11,044 nt of DNA from Chloroflexota bacterium (lineage in GTDB: Bacteria > Chloroflexota > Anaerolineae > B4-G1 > SLSP01): the NCBI GenBank assembly GCA_022707725.1, contig JAKJAB010000085.1, forward strand, positions 1 through 11,044. Reading direction: 5' to 3'. A model generated the notes under the pieces. That model searched no databases. It saw only the letters and a program-made list of their open reading frames with translations, and was not told the origin of the DNA. The translations under genes and the position numbers were made by a program. Below are positions 1-6,340 of the stretch, in pieces (the stretch's first letter is position 1; every line of letters starts with the position of its first letter).

Positions 1-2
1 CG

Positions 3-1019
3 CGCAGTGCGGATATGCCGCTCTTCACCGACGTCATCGAGACGGCGCTGGGGCGCATCGCTATCATCCTGTTGCCCCGCTTCGACGACGAATTGTACAA
101 CGACCCGCAGGATTTCGTCGCCAGGACAATCGACGCGCTGCACATGGCGCGTCTCCTCGGCGCGCGCGCGGTCTCGCTGACCGGGCTGATTCCCTCGGCG
201 ACGGAGTACGGACGCGCCATCGTCGCCAACAGCGCCTACACCGCAGTGCTGCCCGCCGTCACCACCGGGCACGCCGTGATTCTGACCGTGAAGCGAATTC
301 TCCGCGAGAGCGCGCGGCAATTGGAACGCGAACGGGTCGGCGTGTTGGGGTTGGGGTCCATCGGGTTGACTTCGCTGCGGCTGCTGCTGAGCACGTTGCC
401 GCATCCCGAAACGCTGCTGTTGTGCGATCTGTACGACAAGCGCGACGTGCTGGAAAATGCCCGCCGGGAAATCGTCCGCGACTTTGGCTTTACGGGCGAG
501 GTGCAGATCGTAGCGGCGCGGCGCGAGGTTCCAACGGCGTTCTATGCGGCGTCGCTGATCCTCGGCGCGACGAACGCAGCCGACGTCCTCGACGTTGCGC
601 AGGTGCAGCCGGGTACGCTCATCGTCGACGATTCCAGCCCGCGCTGTTTCTCGTCGGAGACGGCGCTACGTCGTCTACACACAGACGGCGACATCTTGTT
701 CACCGAAGGCGGTGTGCTCAAGTCGCCCACGCCGATCGGACAGACCACATACTTGCCAGAATCGTGGAGCGACCCCCTCATCGGGTACGCGCGGCGCGAC
801 GTTCACGACATCACCGGCTGTATCCTGGCGGGATTGCTCGCGGCGCGCTTCGACAATCTTGCCCCCACCGTCGGTCCGGTGACCGTCGTAGAGAGCGTAC
901 AACATTATTACAAACTAAGGGCGTTGGGATTCGAAGCCGCCGATTTGCACAGCGACCAGTACACGCTGTCGCCGCATTTGATTGACGGCTTCAGGCAACG
1001 GTTTGGTGACCATGGTTGA
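3..1019 (+). CDS. Acyl-ACP reductase-like NAD(P)-dependent oxidoreductase, 5' partial
   Basis: The reading frame is open to the left edge, so the gene almost certainly begins outside the window; the first Met is at 15, giving 334 residues from there. A Rossmann nucleotide-binding loop, GLGSIG, lies near residue 112 and is preceded by a TTGHAV stretch. Further on come an EGGVLKSP segment and an ITGCILAGLL helix. From memory of the family, this order matches cyanobacterial long-chain acyl-[acyl-carrier-protein] reductase, which reduces acyl-ACP to fatty aldehyde with NADPH: a T-T-G-N/H stretch, the nucleotide loop, a 'GGV' strand and a helix carrying the acyl-thioester Cys. Cys269 (codon 819-821) falls where that Cys is expected. 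The family is about 340 residues and its nucleotide loop lies about 50 residues further in, so roughly 50 N-terminal residues should be missing here. A general 'predicted amino acid dehydrogenase' (COG5322-like) function is the alternative. No aldehyde-deformylating oxygenase gene is in the window. The family call is fairly firm; the substrate is inferred. Confidence 0.7.
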   Translation, partial: RSADMPLFTDVIETALGRIAIILLPRFDDELYNDPQDFVARTIDALHMARLLGARAVSLTGLIPSATEYGRAIVANSAYTAVLPAVTTGHAVILTVKRILRESARQLERERVGVLGLGSIGLTSLRLLLSTLPHPETLLLCDLYDKRDVLENARREIVRDFGFTGEVQIVAARREVPTAFYAASLILGATNAADVLDVAQVQPGTLIVDDSSPRCFSSETALRRLHTDGDILFTEGGVLKSPTPIGQTTYLPESWSDPLIGYARRDVHDITGCILAGLLAARFDNLAPTVGPVTVVESVQHYYKLRALGFEAADLHSDQYTLSPHLIDGFRQRFGDHG

Positions 1020-1043
1020 GTATGTGTTCAAAGTGAGTACAAT
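1016..1043 (+). promoter_or_regulatory. Putative sigma70-type promoter for the binding protein/receptor pair
   Basis: A -35-like TTGAGT (1016-1021) and a -10-like TACAAT (1038-1043) are separated by 16 bases. The -35 box overlaps the stop codon of the upstream reductase gene, and transcription would start near 1050, about 70 bases before the lipoprotein start codon. It is the best match in this 102-base gap. Its position suggests that the binding protein and receptor are transcribed separately from the reductase gene, although read-through is possible because no terminator hairpin is visible. Confidence 0.5.
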
Positions 1044-1103
1044 ATTGTGGTGAAAAGCGCCCCCTGGCGAAGGTTGATCCTCACGCAAGGGCAAGCGTTC
1101 CAC

Positions 1104-1110
1104 AAGGAGG
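1104..1110 (+). promoter_or_regulatory. Strong Shine-Dalgarno that fixes the lipoprotein start
   Basis: AAGGAGG at 1104-1110 lies 11 bases upstream of the ATG at 1122. The reading frame is open further upstream to a GTG at 1047, but that codon has no ribosome-binding site, lies close to the predicted transcription start, and would put a 25-residue polar extension in front of a clear lipoprotein signal peptide. An ATG directly after the SD (1111) is out of frame. The start at 1122 is therefore preferred. Confidence 0.75.
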
Positions 1111-1121
1111 ATGCCACAAGT

Positions 1122-2951
1122 ATGAATAGGCACAGACTAAACTATACAGCGCTTTTATTCCTCATGGTCGTCAGCAGCCTTTCGAGCCTCACGGCTTGCA
1201 ACGGCGCACGCCCCACCCCGGAAACCGCCACACCAACGGCTGCACCCACTGTCGCCAGCCGGCGCGGTATCGGTGGGACGCTGCGCATGGTGTACTGGGA
1301 AGCGCCGACCACGCTCAACCCGCACCTGTCGCTGAGCATCAAGGACTGGGAGGCTGCGCGCATCACCTACGAACCACTCGCCAGCTATAATGAGGATGGC
1401 GAACTGGTGCCCTTCCTGGCCCTGGAAATTCCTTCGCTGGAAAACGGCGGCGTCGCGGAAGACGGCAAATCGGTCACGTGGAAATTGAGGAATGACGTCA
1501 CCTGGTCAGACGGCACACCGTTTACTGCCGAGGACGTCAAGTTCACCTACGAGTACCTCATCGACCCGGCGGTGAATGCGCAGTCGGCCTACATTTACGG
1601 GAACATCGAAGCGGTCGAAGCCATCGACCGGCTGACCGTCAAGGTGATCTTCAGCGATGTCACGCCAGCCTGGGCGCTGCCGTTCGTCGGCATCCAGGGC
1701 GTGATTCTGCCAAGGCACGTGTTCGCGGATTACAAAGGCACGAATGCCCGCGAAGCTCCGGCGAACACCCTGCCGGTCGGCACAGGACCGTATCGCGTCG
1801 TCGAGCCGGGGATCAAGCCGCAAGAGGTGCTGCTGCTGGGCACGCAAATCGTGGAGACGAACAAGATCGTCTATGAACCGAACCCCTACTACCGCGATCC
1901 CAACTTGCCTTATTTCAGCAAAATCGAATTGCGCGGCGGCGGCACGGTCGCCGAAGCGGCGCGCATGGTGCTGGAAGCCGGGGAAGCCGATTATGCCTAC
2001 TACCTTACCCCGCTGCCCATCGAGGAGCTAGAAAGGCTACAGGCAGGCGGCGCCGGCATCGTGCTGGCGAAATTCGGCTCCAGCGTCGAACGCATCCTGC
2101 TCAACCGCAGCGATCCGCGGCAAGCCGCACCCAACGGCGAGCGTTCGAACCGCGACCTCCCCAATCCCTTTTTCAACGACAAACGCGTGCGCCAGGCGTT
2201 TGCGTATGCCATCGACTATCAAACCATCGTGGCGCTCTACGGGCCGTTGGGCAAAGAAACGCACAACAACCTGGTCGCGCCTTTGCAATACGATTCGCCA
2301 AACACGTTCTACACTTACGATCCCGAAAAAGCCAAAGCCCTCCTGGATGAAGCTGGCTGGATTCTTGACCCCGCCACAGGCATCCGGGTCAATCGGGATA
2401 GCGGCGTGCGGATGAACCTGGTCCTACAGGCTTCCGCCGCCCCGCAGGGCACAGCCCTCGAAAAGACGCAGCAAATCATTCGCCAAAACTTGCGCGCCAT
2501 CGGCGTCGACCTGGAACTGAAGATCGTCGATCCGAGCATTATGTTCAGCGACGATCCCACCGCCGTCTCCGATAACTTCCTGCGATTCGCAGCGGACATG
2601 CAAACGTTCGGCATCTCCAGCGACAGCCCCGATCCAGGGCCGTTTATGCAGTTCTGGACCTGTGAACAAATTCCCCAACTGGATAATGGCTGGGCCGCCG
2701 GACTCAACGTCGAGCGGTGGTGCAACGCCGAATACGACGCGCTCTACCAACAGGTCAGCACTGAGATCGACCCCGACGAACGGCAACGCATCTTCATTCA
2801 GATGAACGACTTGCTCATCGAGGATGTTGTCATGATCCCCATGGTTCACATGGCCGAGGTGCAAGGGGTCAGCGCGACCCTCGCCGGCATCGAACTGACC
2901 CCGTGGGATATGAACACCTGGAACATCAAGGATTGGAGGCGCACGCCATGA
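1122..2951 (+). CDS. Family-5 extracellular solute-binding lipoprotein (peptide/nickel/oligosaccharide type), orphan
   Basis: This 609-residue protein has a lipoprotein signal peptide: basic Arg3/His4/Arg5, a hydrophobic stretch at about 9-23, and the lipobox LTAC with Cys26 as the lipidated residue. A Pro/Thr/Ala-rich linker (about 30-45) tethers the mature domain. Family hallmarks follow in order: GGTLRMVYW near residue 50, the WSDGTPFTAEDVKFTYEYL region near 125-140, VRQAFAYAID near 356, DPEKAKALLDEAGW near 400, and SPDPGPFMQFW near 500. This matches SBP_bac_5 proteins, which bind peptides, nickel or sugars for ABC importers on the outer face of the membrane. The length is typical to slightly long for the family. 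No permease or ATPase gene is adjacent. The next gene instead encodes a receptor whose ATG overlaps this stop codon (ATGA at 2948-2951), so the binding protein may present ligand to that receptor rather than, or as well as, to a transporter (inference). The ligand cannot be read from the sequence. Confidence 0.92.
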   Translation: MNRHRLNYTALLFLMVVSSLSSLTACNGARPTPETATPTAAPTVASRRGIGGTLRMVYWEAPTTLNPHLSLSIKDWEAARITYEPLASYNEDGELVPFLALEIPSLENGGVAEDGKSVTWKLRNDVTWSDGTPFTAEDVKFTYEYLIDPAVNAQSAYIYGNIEAVEAIDRLTVKVIFSDVTPAWALPFVGIQGVILPRHVFADYKGTNAREAPANTLPVGTGPYRVVEPGIKPQEVLLLGTQIVETNKIVYEPNPYYRDPNLPYFSKIELRGGGTVAEAARMVLEAGEADYAYYLTPLPIEELERLQAGGAGIVLAKFGSSVERILLNRSDPRQAAPNGERSNRDLPNPFFNDKRVRQAFAYAIDYQTIVALYGPLGKETHNNLVAPLQYDSPNTFYTYDPEKAKALLDEAGWILDPATGIRVNRDSGVRMNLVLQASAAPQGTALEKTQQIIRQNLRAIGVDLELKIVDPSIMFSDDPTAVSDNFLRFAADMQTFGISSDSPDPGPFMQFWTCEQIPQLDNGWAAGLNVERWCNAEYDALYQQVSTEIDPDERQRIFIQMNDLLIEDVVMIPMVHMAEVQGVSATLAGIELTPWDMNTWNIKDWRRTP

Positions 2952-4912
2952 CCAAACAAACAACGTCCATCACAGCGGATGCGAAAATGATCCCCTGGGT
3001 CGAGAAATTGCCCGGCATGGCCTGGATCAAGGATTTGAAGATCGGGCGCAAGCTGACCCTGGGATTCGGGATCCTGGTACTGCTCATTTTCATCAGCGCG
3101 GGCGTGAGCTACCTGGGCAGCGACCGCGCCACCCAGGAGATTATGCGCGTGACCGACGTGCGCGCGCCGACGGCGCTCGATGCCTCACGTGCGCAGGCCA
3201 ACCTGCTGCGGATGCTATCGGATGTGCGCGGTTATCTCGCGTTAGGCGACCAGACGTACCGAGAAAGCTACGCCGAATCCGCGCGCGCTTTCGAGGCCGA
3301 CCTGGAACGCCTCAACAGCCAACTGCAAAACCTGGACACGACCAACATCCGCCGTCTGGTGCGGCTGCAAGTCGCCTATGACCAGTGGTCGGCGCTGCCG
3401 GAGCCGCTGTTCGACCTGCGCGACGATCAACTCGACCGCGAACCGGCCTACCGTCTCCTGGCCACGGACGGCATCCGCTACGCCGGCGAGGTGCTCATCG
3501 CCACCAACACCCTTATCGAATTACAGGGCCAGCAAGACCCAACCGCGGAGAACCTGGCGCTGTTGAGCGATATGGCGAAGTTCCAGGGCAACTTTGCGGC
3601 GATGCTATCGGCGCTGCGCGGTTACGTCACGACCAACAACCGCATCTACCGGGGCGAGTACGAGGTCAACTTGGTGGACAATCAAAACGTGTGGGAACGC
3701 CTGCAAGGCAAACGTGGCGCGCTTACACCTGACCAACAGGGGTTGCTCGACACGATCGTGCAGAATCGCGCTGAATTCCTGAATCTGCCGGAAAAGATGT
3801 TCGCCGATCTGGAAGGCGAGCGCGCGCGCGAAGACCTCTACCTCTTCAGAACGCAGGCGCTGCCGCTGGCGGATGAGATGCAGCGCTTGCTCAATGAGAT
3901 GACCAACGACCAGCAAGATCAGCTCACTACAGACCTGGCCACCGGACGCCGCGACCTCACGCAAACCAACGTCATCATTCTCGGCGGCGGGATCTTTGCG
4001 CTGCTCGTCGGTACCGGCCTGGCCTACGTCACCCGCGAGACGATTGCCGGACCCGTGGTGCGGCTCACCAATGTCGCCGAGCGCATCCGTGAGGGTGATC
4101 TGGATGCGCAGGCGCAAGTGGAATCACGGGATGAGGTCGGCGTGCTGGCAACCACGTTCAACAATATGACGACACAACTGCGGATGACGTTACAGCAAGT
4201 GCGCAAAGAGAAACGCCGCGCCGACGACTTGCTGGAAGTCGTGATCCCCATCGGCGTCGAGCTGACTACGGAGAAGGACTTCAACCGGCTGCTCGAAAAG
4301 ATGCTGCTGGAAGCCAAAGACTTCTGCCACGCCGACGCCGGTACGCTCTACCTGATCGAGAAAGATGAACTCAGGTTCGTGATTGTGCGCAACGACAGTC
4401 GCGACATCGCGATGGGGGGCACAACCGGCAACCCGATCGCTTATCCGCCGTTGCCGCTCAGTTCGGCTACGGACAGCGACACACCGCATCTGGCGTACCA
4501 CGCCATCGCCACCCAGGTCGCGTTAAGCGGCGTCCCCAGCAACATCCCGCAGCACGACCAGCGCAGCACCATTATCGGCGATTATGCAATCGATTCGCTG
4601 CTCACCATCCCCCTCAAGAACAACGCCGGGACGGTGTTGGGCGTGCTGCAACTGATCAACGCCGAAGAGCCAGAAACAGAAACGCGCATCCCCTTCGATC
4701 CGAACCTGCAACAGATGATGGAGTCGTTCTCGTCGCTCGCCGTCGCCGCACTGGAGGCCTACATCCGCGAGCAAGCGCTCCATCGCCAAATCCAGGAATT
4801 GCGCATCGAGATCGACATGGCGAAGAAAGAACGTCAGGTGGCGGAAATCACCGAGTCGGACTATTTCTACGAATTGCGCGAGAAAGCGCGCGAACTCCGC
4901 AGCAGACCGTGA
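2948..4912 (+). CDS. Two-TM HAMP-GAF receptor with duplicated helical sensor module, no catalytic output
   Basis: The protein has 654 residues. The ATG at 2948 is preceded by GGAGG (2935-2939) and overlaps the stop of the binding-protein gene, which points to translational coupling. Order: a cytoplasmic N-terminus with W17 and W26; TM1 at about 36-57; a largely helical extracytoplasmic region at about 58-339, made of two similar copies of about 130 residues; TM2 at about 341-361; HAMP at about 362-414 (GPVVRLTNVAERIREGDL, then DEVGVLATTFNNM); a short coiled coil; GAF at about 440-605; and a charged helical tail at 610-654 (RQIQELRIEIDMAKKERQ, then EITESDYFYELREKAREL). HAMP relays motion across the membrane, and GAF domains bind small molecules or make dimers. 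No histidine kinase, methyl-accepting, GGDEF, cyclase or phosphatase domain follows, so the signal must leave through a partner, possibly docked on the tail. Candidates are the ParA-like ATPase and the cyclase encoded downstream (inference). The duplicated region resembles chemoreceptor-type helical bimodular or 4HB ligand domains in layout only; family membership was not tested. Confidence 0.88.
   Translation: MTKQTTSITADAKMIPWVEKLPGMAWIKDLKIGRKLTLGFGILVLLIFISAGVSYLGSDRATQEIMRVTDVRAPTALDASRAQANLLRMLSDVRGYLALGDQTYRESYAESARAFEADLERLNSQLQNLDTTNIRRLVRLQVAYDQWSALPEPLFDLRDDQLDREPAYRLLATDGIRYAGEVLIATNTLIELQGQQDPTAENLALLSDMAKFQGNFAAMLSALRGYVTTNNRIYRGEYEVNLVDNQNVWERLQGKRGALTPDQQGLLDTIVQNRAEFLNLPEKMFADLEGERAREDLYLFRTQALPLADEMQRLLNEMTNDQQDQLTTDLATGRRDLTQTNVIILGGGIFALLVGTGLAYVTRETIAGPVVRLTNVAERIREGDLDAQAQVESRDEVGVLATTFNNMTTQLRMTLQQVRKEKRRADDLLEVVIPIGVELTTEKDFNRLLEKMLLEAKDFCHADAGTLYLIEKDELRFVIVRNDSRDIAMGGTTGNPIAYPPLPLSSATDSDTPHLAYHAIATQVALSGVPSNIPQHDQRSTIIGDYAIDSLLTIPLKNNAGTVLGVLQLINAEEPETETRIPFDPNLQQMMESFSSLAVAALEAYIREQALHRQIQELRIEIDMAKKERQVAEITESDYFYELREKARELRSRP
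3170..3950 (+). repeat. Tandem intragenic duplication of the receptor's extracytoplasmic module (two copies of about 390 bp)
   Basis: Residues about 75-205 and 205-335 of the receptor align along their whole length. Copy 1 has LLRMLSDVRGYLALGDQTY then RESY; copy 2 has FAAMLSALRGYVTTNNRIY then RGEY. Later, ALPEPLFDLRDDQ in copy 1 matches NLPEKMFADLEGE in copy 2. DNA identity survives in the core: GATGCTATCGG at 3211-3221 and 3601-3611, and TGCGCGGTTA at 3225-3234 and 3615-3624. The spacing is exactly 390 bases (130 codons), so this is an in-frame duplication that has since diverged. The outer limits are approximate. Confidence 0.75.
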
Positions 4913-4918
4913 CAACTT

Positions 4919-4947
4919 TAGACAATATCCGTTTCATGGACTATAAT
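4919..4947 (+). promoter_or_regulatory. Consensus-like sigma70-type promoter for the ParA-like operon
   Basis: TAGACA (4919-4924) and a perfect TATAAT (4942-4947) are separated by 17 bases, in the 66-base gap after the receptor stop codon. Transcription would start at about 4954, leaving a leader of about 25 bases with AAAGGGAGG at 4964-4972 and the ATG at 4979. The local AT-richness contrasts with the GC-rich coding DNA around it. This is the strongest promoter in the window and separates the ParA-like operon from the binding-protein/receptor unit. Confidence 0.7.
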
Positions 4948-4978
4948 TGTATTCAAACCGTATAAAGGGAGGCCAAAC

Positions 4979-5749
4979 ATGTCAAAAATCGTTTCGATCC
5001 ATTCTTTCCGTGGTGGCACAGGCAAGTCAAATATTTCAGCGAACGTGTCGGCATTACTGGCAAAAGATGGCAATCGCGTCGGTGTGGTGGATACCGATAT
5101 CTCCTCGCCAGGCATCCATGTGCTCTTTGGCTTGGATGAGGACGAGATGACCAAGTCGCTGAACGATTATCTGTGGGATAAATGTACCATCGAGGAGGCA
5201 GCTTATCCTGTCAGCGCGCGCGTCGGCAAAGGGGTAGTGTTCACCATCGGCGGCGAAATCTACCTCGTCCCTTCCAGCATCCGCGTGGGTGATATCACGC
5301 GCGTCCTCCGCGAGCGCTACGACGTAGGATTGCTCAACGACGGTTTTAATGCGTTGGTAGAAAAGCTGAACCTGGATTATCTGGTCATCGATACGCATCC
5401 CGGTTTGAATGAGGAAACGCTACTCTCCGTCGCCATCTCCGACGTGCTTATCATTGTACTGCGTCCCGATCAACAGGACTTCCAGGGCACCGCCGTCACC
5501 GTGGACGTGGCGCGCAAGCTGGATGTCCCTAACCTGTTCCTGGTCATCAACAAGGCACTGACCTCCTACGACTTCGACGCGCTGAAAAAACAGGTCGAGG
5601 CCACCTACGATAGCCAGGTCGCCGCTATCCTGCCGCTTTCGGAAGACGTGGCTCGCCTGCAATCCTCCGACATCTTCGCACTGCGCTTCCCAGAGCACCC
5701 CTTCACCAAGAGCATCCAGAACGTCGTCAACCTCATCGAAGCGGTGTAG
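4979..5749 (+). CDS. ParA/MinD-like P-loop ATPase with Arg at the signature-Lys position
   Basis: The protein has 256 residues; the start is fixed by AAAGGGAGG six bases upstream. It belongs to the deviant-Walker-A (ParA/MinD/SIMIBI) ATPases. The phosphate loop is SFRGGTGKSN at 9-18, where Lys16 is the ordinary P-loop lysine, but the second 'signature' Lys near the start of the motif is Arg11 (CGT, 5009-5011). The A' strand is VVDTDISSPG (Asp38, Asp40) and Walker B is LDYLVIDTHPG (Asp138). Proteins of this family form ATP sandwich dimers that bind DNA or membrane and position chromosomes, plasmids, chemoreceptor arrays or other cargo. There is no N-terminal DNA-binding domain and no obvious C-terminal amphipathic membrane-targeting helix as in MinD. 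No ParB-like gene, parS-like repeats, MinC or MinE is seen. The next gene is 10 bases downstream with its SD overlapping this stop, so the four genes to 7543 are probably one operon. A localisation or switch role is inferred; the cargo is unknown. Confidence 0.9.
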   Translation: MSKIVSIHSFRGGTGKSNISANVSALLAKDGNRVGVVDTDISSPGIHVLFGLDEDEMTKSLNDYLWDKCTIEEAAYPVSARVGKGVVFTIGGEIYLVPSSIRVGDITRVLRERYDVGLLNDGFNALVEKLNLDYLVIDTHPGLNEETLLSVAISDVLIIVLRPDQQDFQGTAVTVDVARKLDVPNLFLVINKALTSYDFDALKKQVEATYDSQVAAILPLSEDVARLQSSDIFALRFPEHPFTKSIQNVVNLIEAV

Positions 5750-5759
5750 GAGCTACGCT

Positions 5760-5975
5760 ATGGTCTGCCATAAATGCGGTCAACCGGCAGTAGGGATCTG
5801 CAAATTCTGCGGACGTGGCGTCTGTAAAGAGCACTATTCCACGTCCCTGCCTACCATCATGGCAATGTACCTGGGAAGAGACAACACGCCAAAAGCGGTG
5901 GTCGTCTCCAATGTGCTGTGGTGCGGTGAATGTCAGCCGCAGCCGGAGCCTATCGAAATGCCGGAGTTCTTCTAG
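5760..5975 (+). CDS. Small zinc-binding protein with four Cys/His pairs (B-box-like start)
   Basis: The protein has 71 residues, with an ATG seven bases after AGGAG (5748-5752), which overlaps the ParA-like gene's stop. The metal-binding pattern is regular: C3-x2-C6, C14-x2-C17, C22-x2-H25 and C55-x2-C58, i.e. four two-residue clamps, enough for two zinc ions. The first 26 residues (CHKCGQPAVGICKFC, then GRGVCKEHY) look like a B-box or similar treble-clef/cross-brace finger. A hydrophobic middle (33-54) separates the last pair, and the tail is acidic and Pro-rich (PQPEPIEMPEFF). It has no enzymatic motif, so a protein-protein or membrane-associated adaptor role is more likely than catalysis (inference). 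It is encoded between the ParA-like ATPase and the winged-helix protein with 10-11 base gaps, so the three are probably made together and may form a complex. Confidence 0.82.
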   Translation: MVCHKCGQPAVGICKFCGRGVCKEHYSTSLPTIMAMYLGRDNTPKAVVVSNVLWCGECQPQPEPIEMPEFF

Positions 5976-5986
5976 GAGGTTATGCG

Positions 5987-6319
5987 ATGGGTATTTTTGG
6001 TTCACTCTCCAAGAAAATTGAGGAACGCCAGGAAGGCATCAAACCCTCCGATCTGCTAGAGCTGCCGAAGTCACTGCGCACCTTGATGTTGACCATCAAC
6101 CGAATGAAAGCACTCACCGTCAAAGACGCTGCGGCCCAGACCAATCGATCGATCGAAGAGACACAGCAAGACCTTGACCTGCTCGTAGAAAAGGGGTATA
6201 TGCAGTACGATCCAATGTCCCAAGAATATCGCGTGAGGTACGGGCGATTGGCTCCCCAAACCATCCCTGGGAGTCTGTGGGCTGCGTTGGACGACAAGAC
6301 CAAAGAGCCAGAAGGCTAA
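5987..6319 (+). CDS. Small winged-helix (MarR/ArsR-fold-like) protein
   Basis: The protein has 110 residues. The start at 5987 is set by AGGAGG (5974-5979) seven bases upstream; a longer frame from 5930 would overlap the zinc-protein gene and lacks a ribosome-binding site. Residues about 23-85 form a winged-helix pattern: helix LPKSLRTLMLTINRM, then LTVKDAAAQTNRS as the helix-turn entry, IEETQQDLDLLVEKG as the candidate recognition helix, and a YMQYDPMSQEYRVRYG hairpin as the wing. The N-terminal 18 residues (MGIFGSLSKKIEERQEG) are a charged, possibly amphipathic helix, and the tail is hydrophilic. Such small wHTH proteins either regulate transcription or act as protein-interaction adaptors; here the operon context of ATPase, zinc protein and membrane protease leaves both open. 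The only nearby operator-like palindrome is the 7546-7583 repeat. The fold is a pattern-based call. Confidence 0.75.
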   Translation: MGIFGSLSKKIEERQEGIKPSDLLELPKSLRTLMLTINRMKALTVKDAAAQTNRSIEETQQDLDLLVEKGYMQYDPMSQEYRVRYGRLAPQTIPGSLWAALDDKTKEPEG

Positions 6320-6340
6320 GACCAACGGCGGTTTCATACA

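Noticed and set aside
1057..1068. CGCC-CCCT-GGCG mini-hairpin between the reductase and the lipoprotein gene
   Set aside because: A four-base stem with no T-run is too weak to call a terminator.
4979..5749. MinD cell-division protein
   Set aside because: There is no C-terminal amphipathic membrane-targeting helix and no MinC or MinE neighbour; the signature Lys is Arg.
5930..5986. Upstream in-frame start for the winged-helix gene
   Set aside because: It would overlap the end of the zinc-protein gene by 46 bases and has no ribosome-binding site; AGGAGG at 5974-5979 clearly serves the ATG at 5987.
6139..6155. Short ATCGATCGATCGA tandem repeat
   Set aside because: It is inside the winged-helix coding sequence, encodes an ordinary Asn-Arg-Ser-Ile-Glu stretch, and has no further copies nearby.
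4979..6319. Plasmid or chromosome partition locus (parABS)
   Set aside because: No ParB-like protein follows the ATPase, no parS-like repeats are visible, and the following gene encodes a zinc protein. The ATPase also lacks the usual signature Lys.
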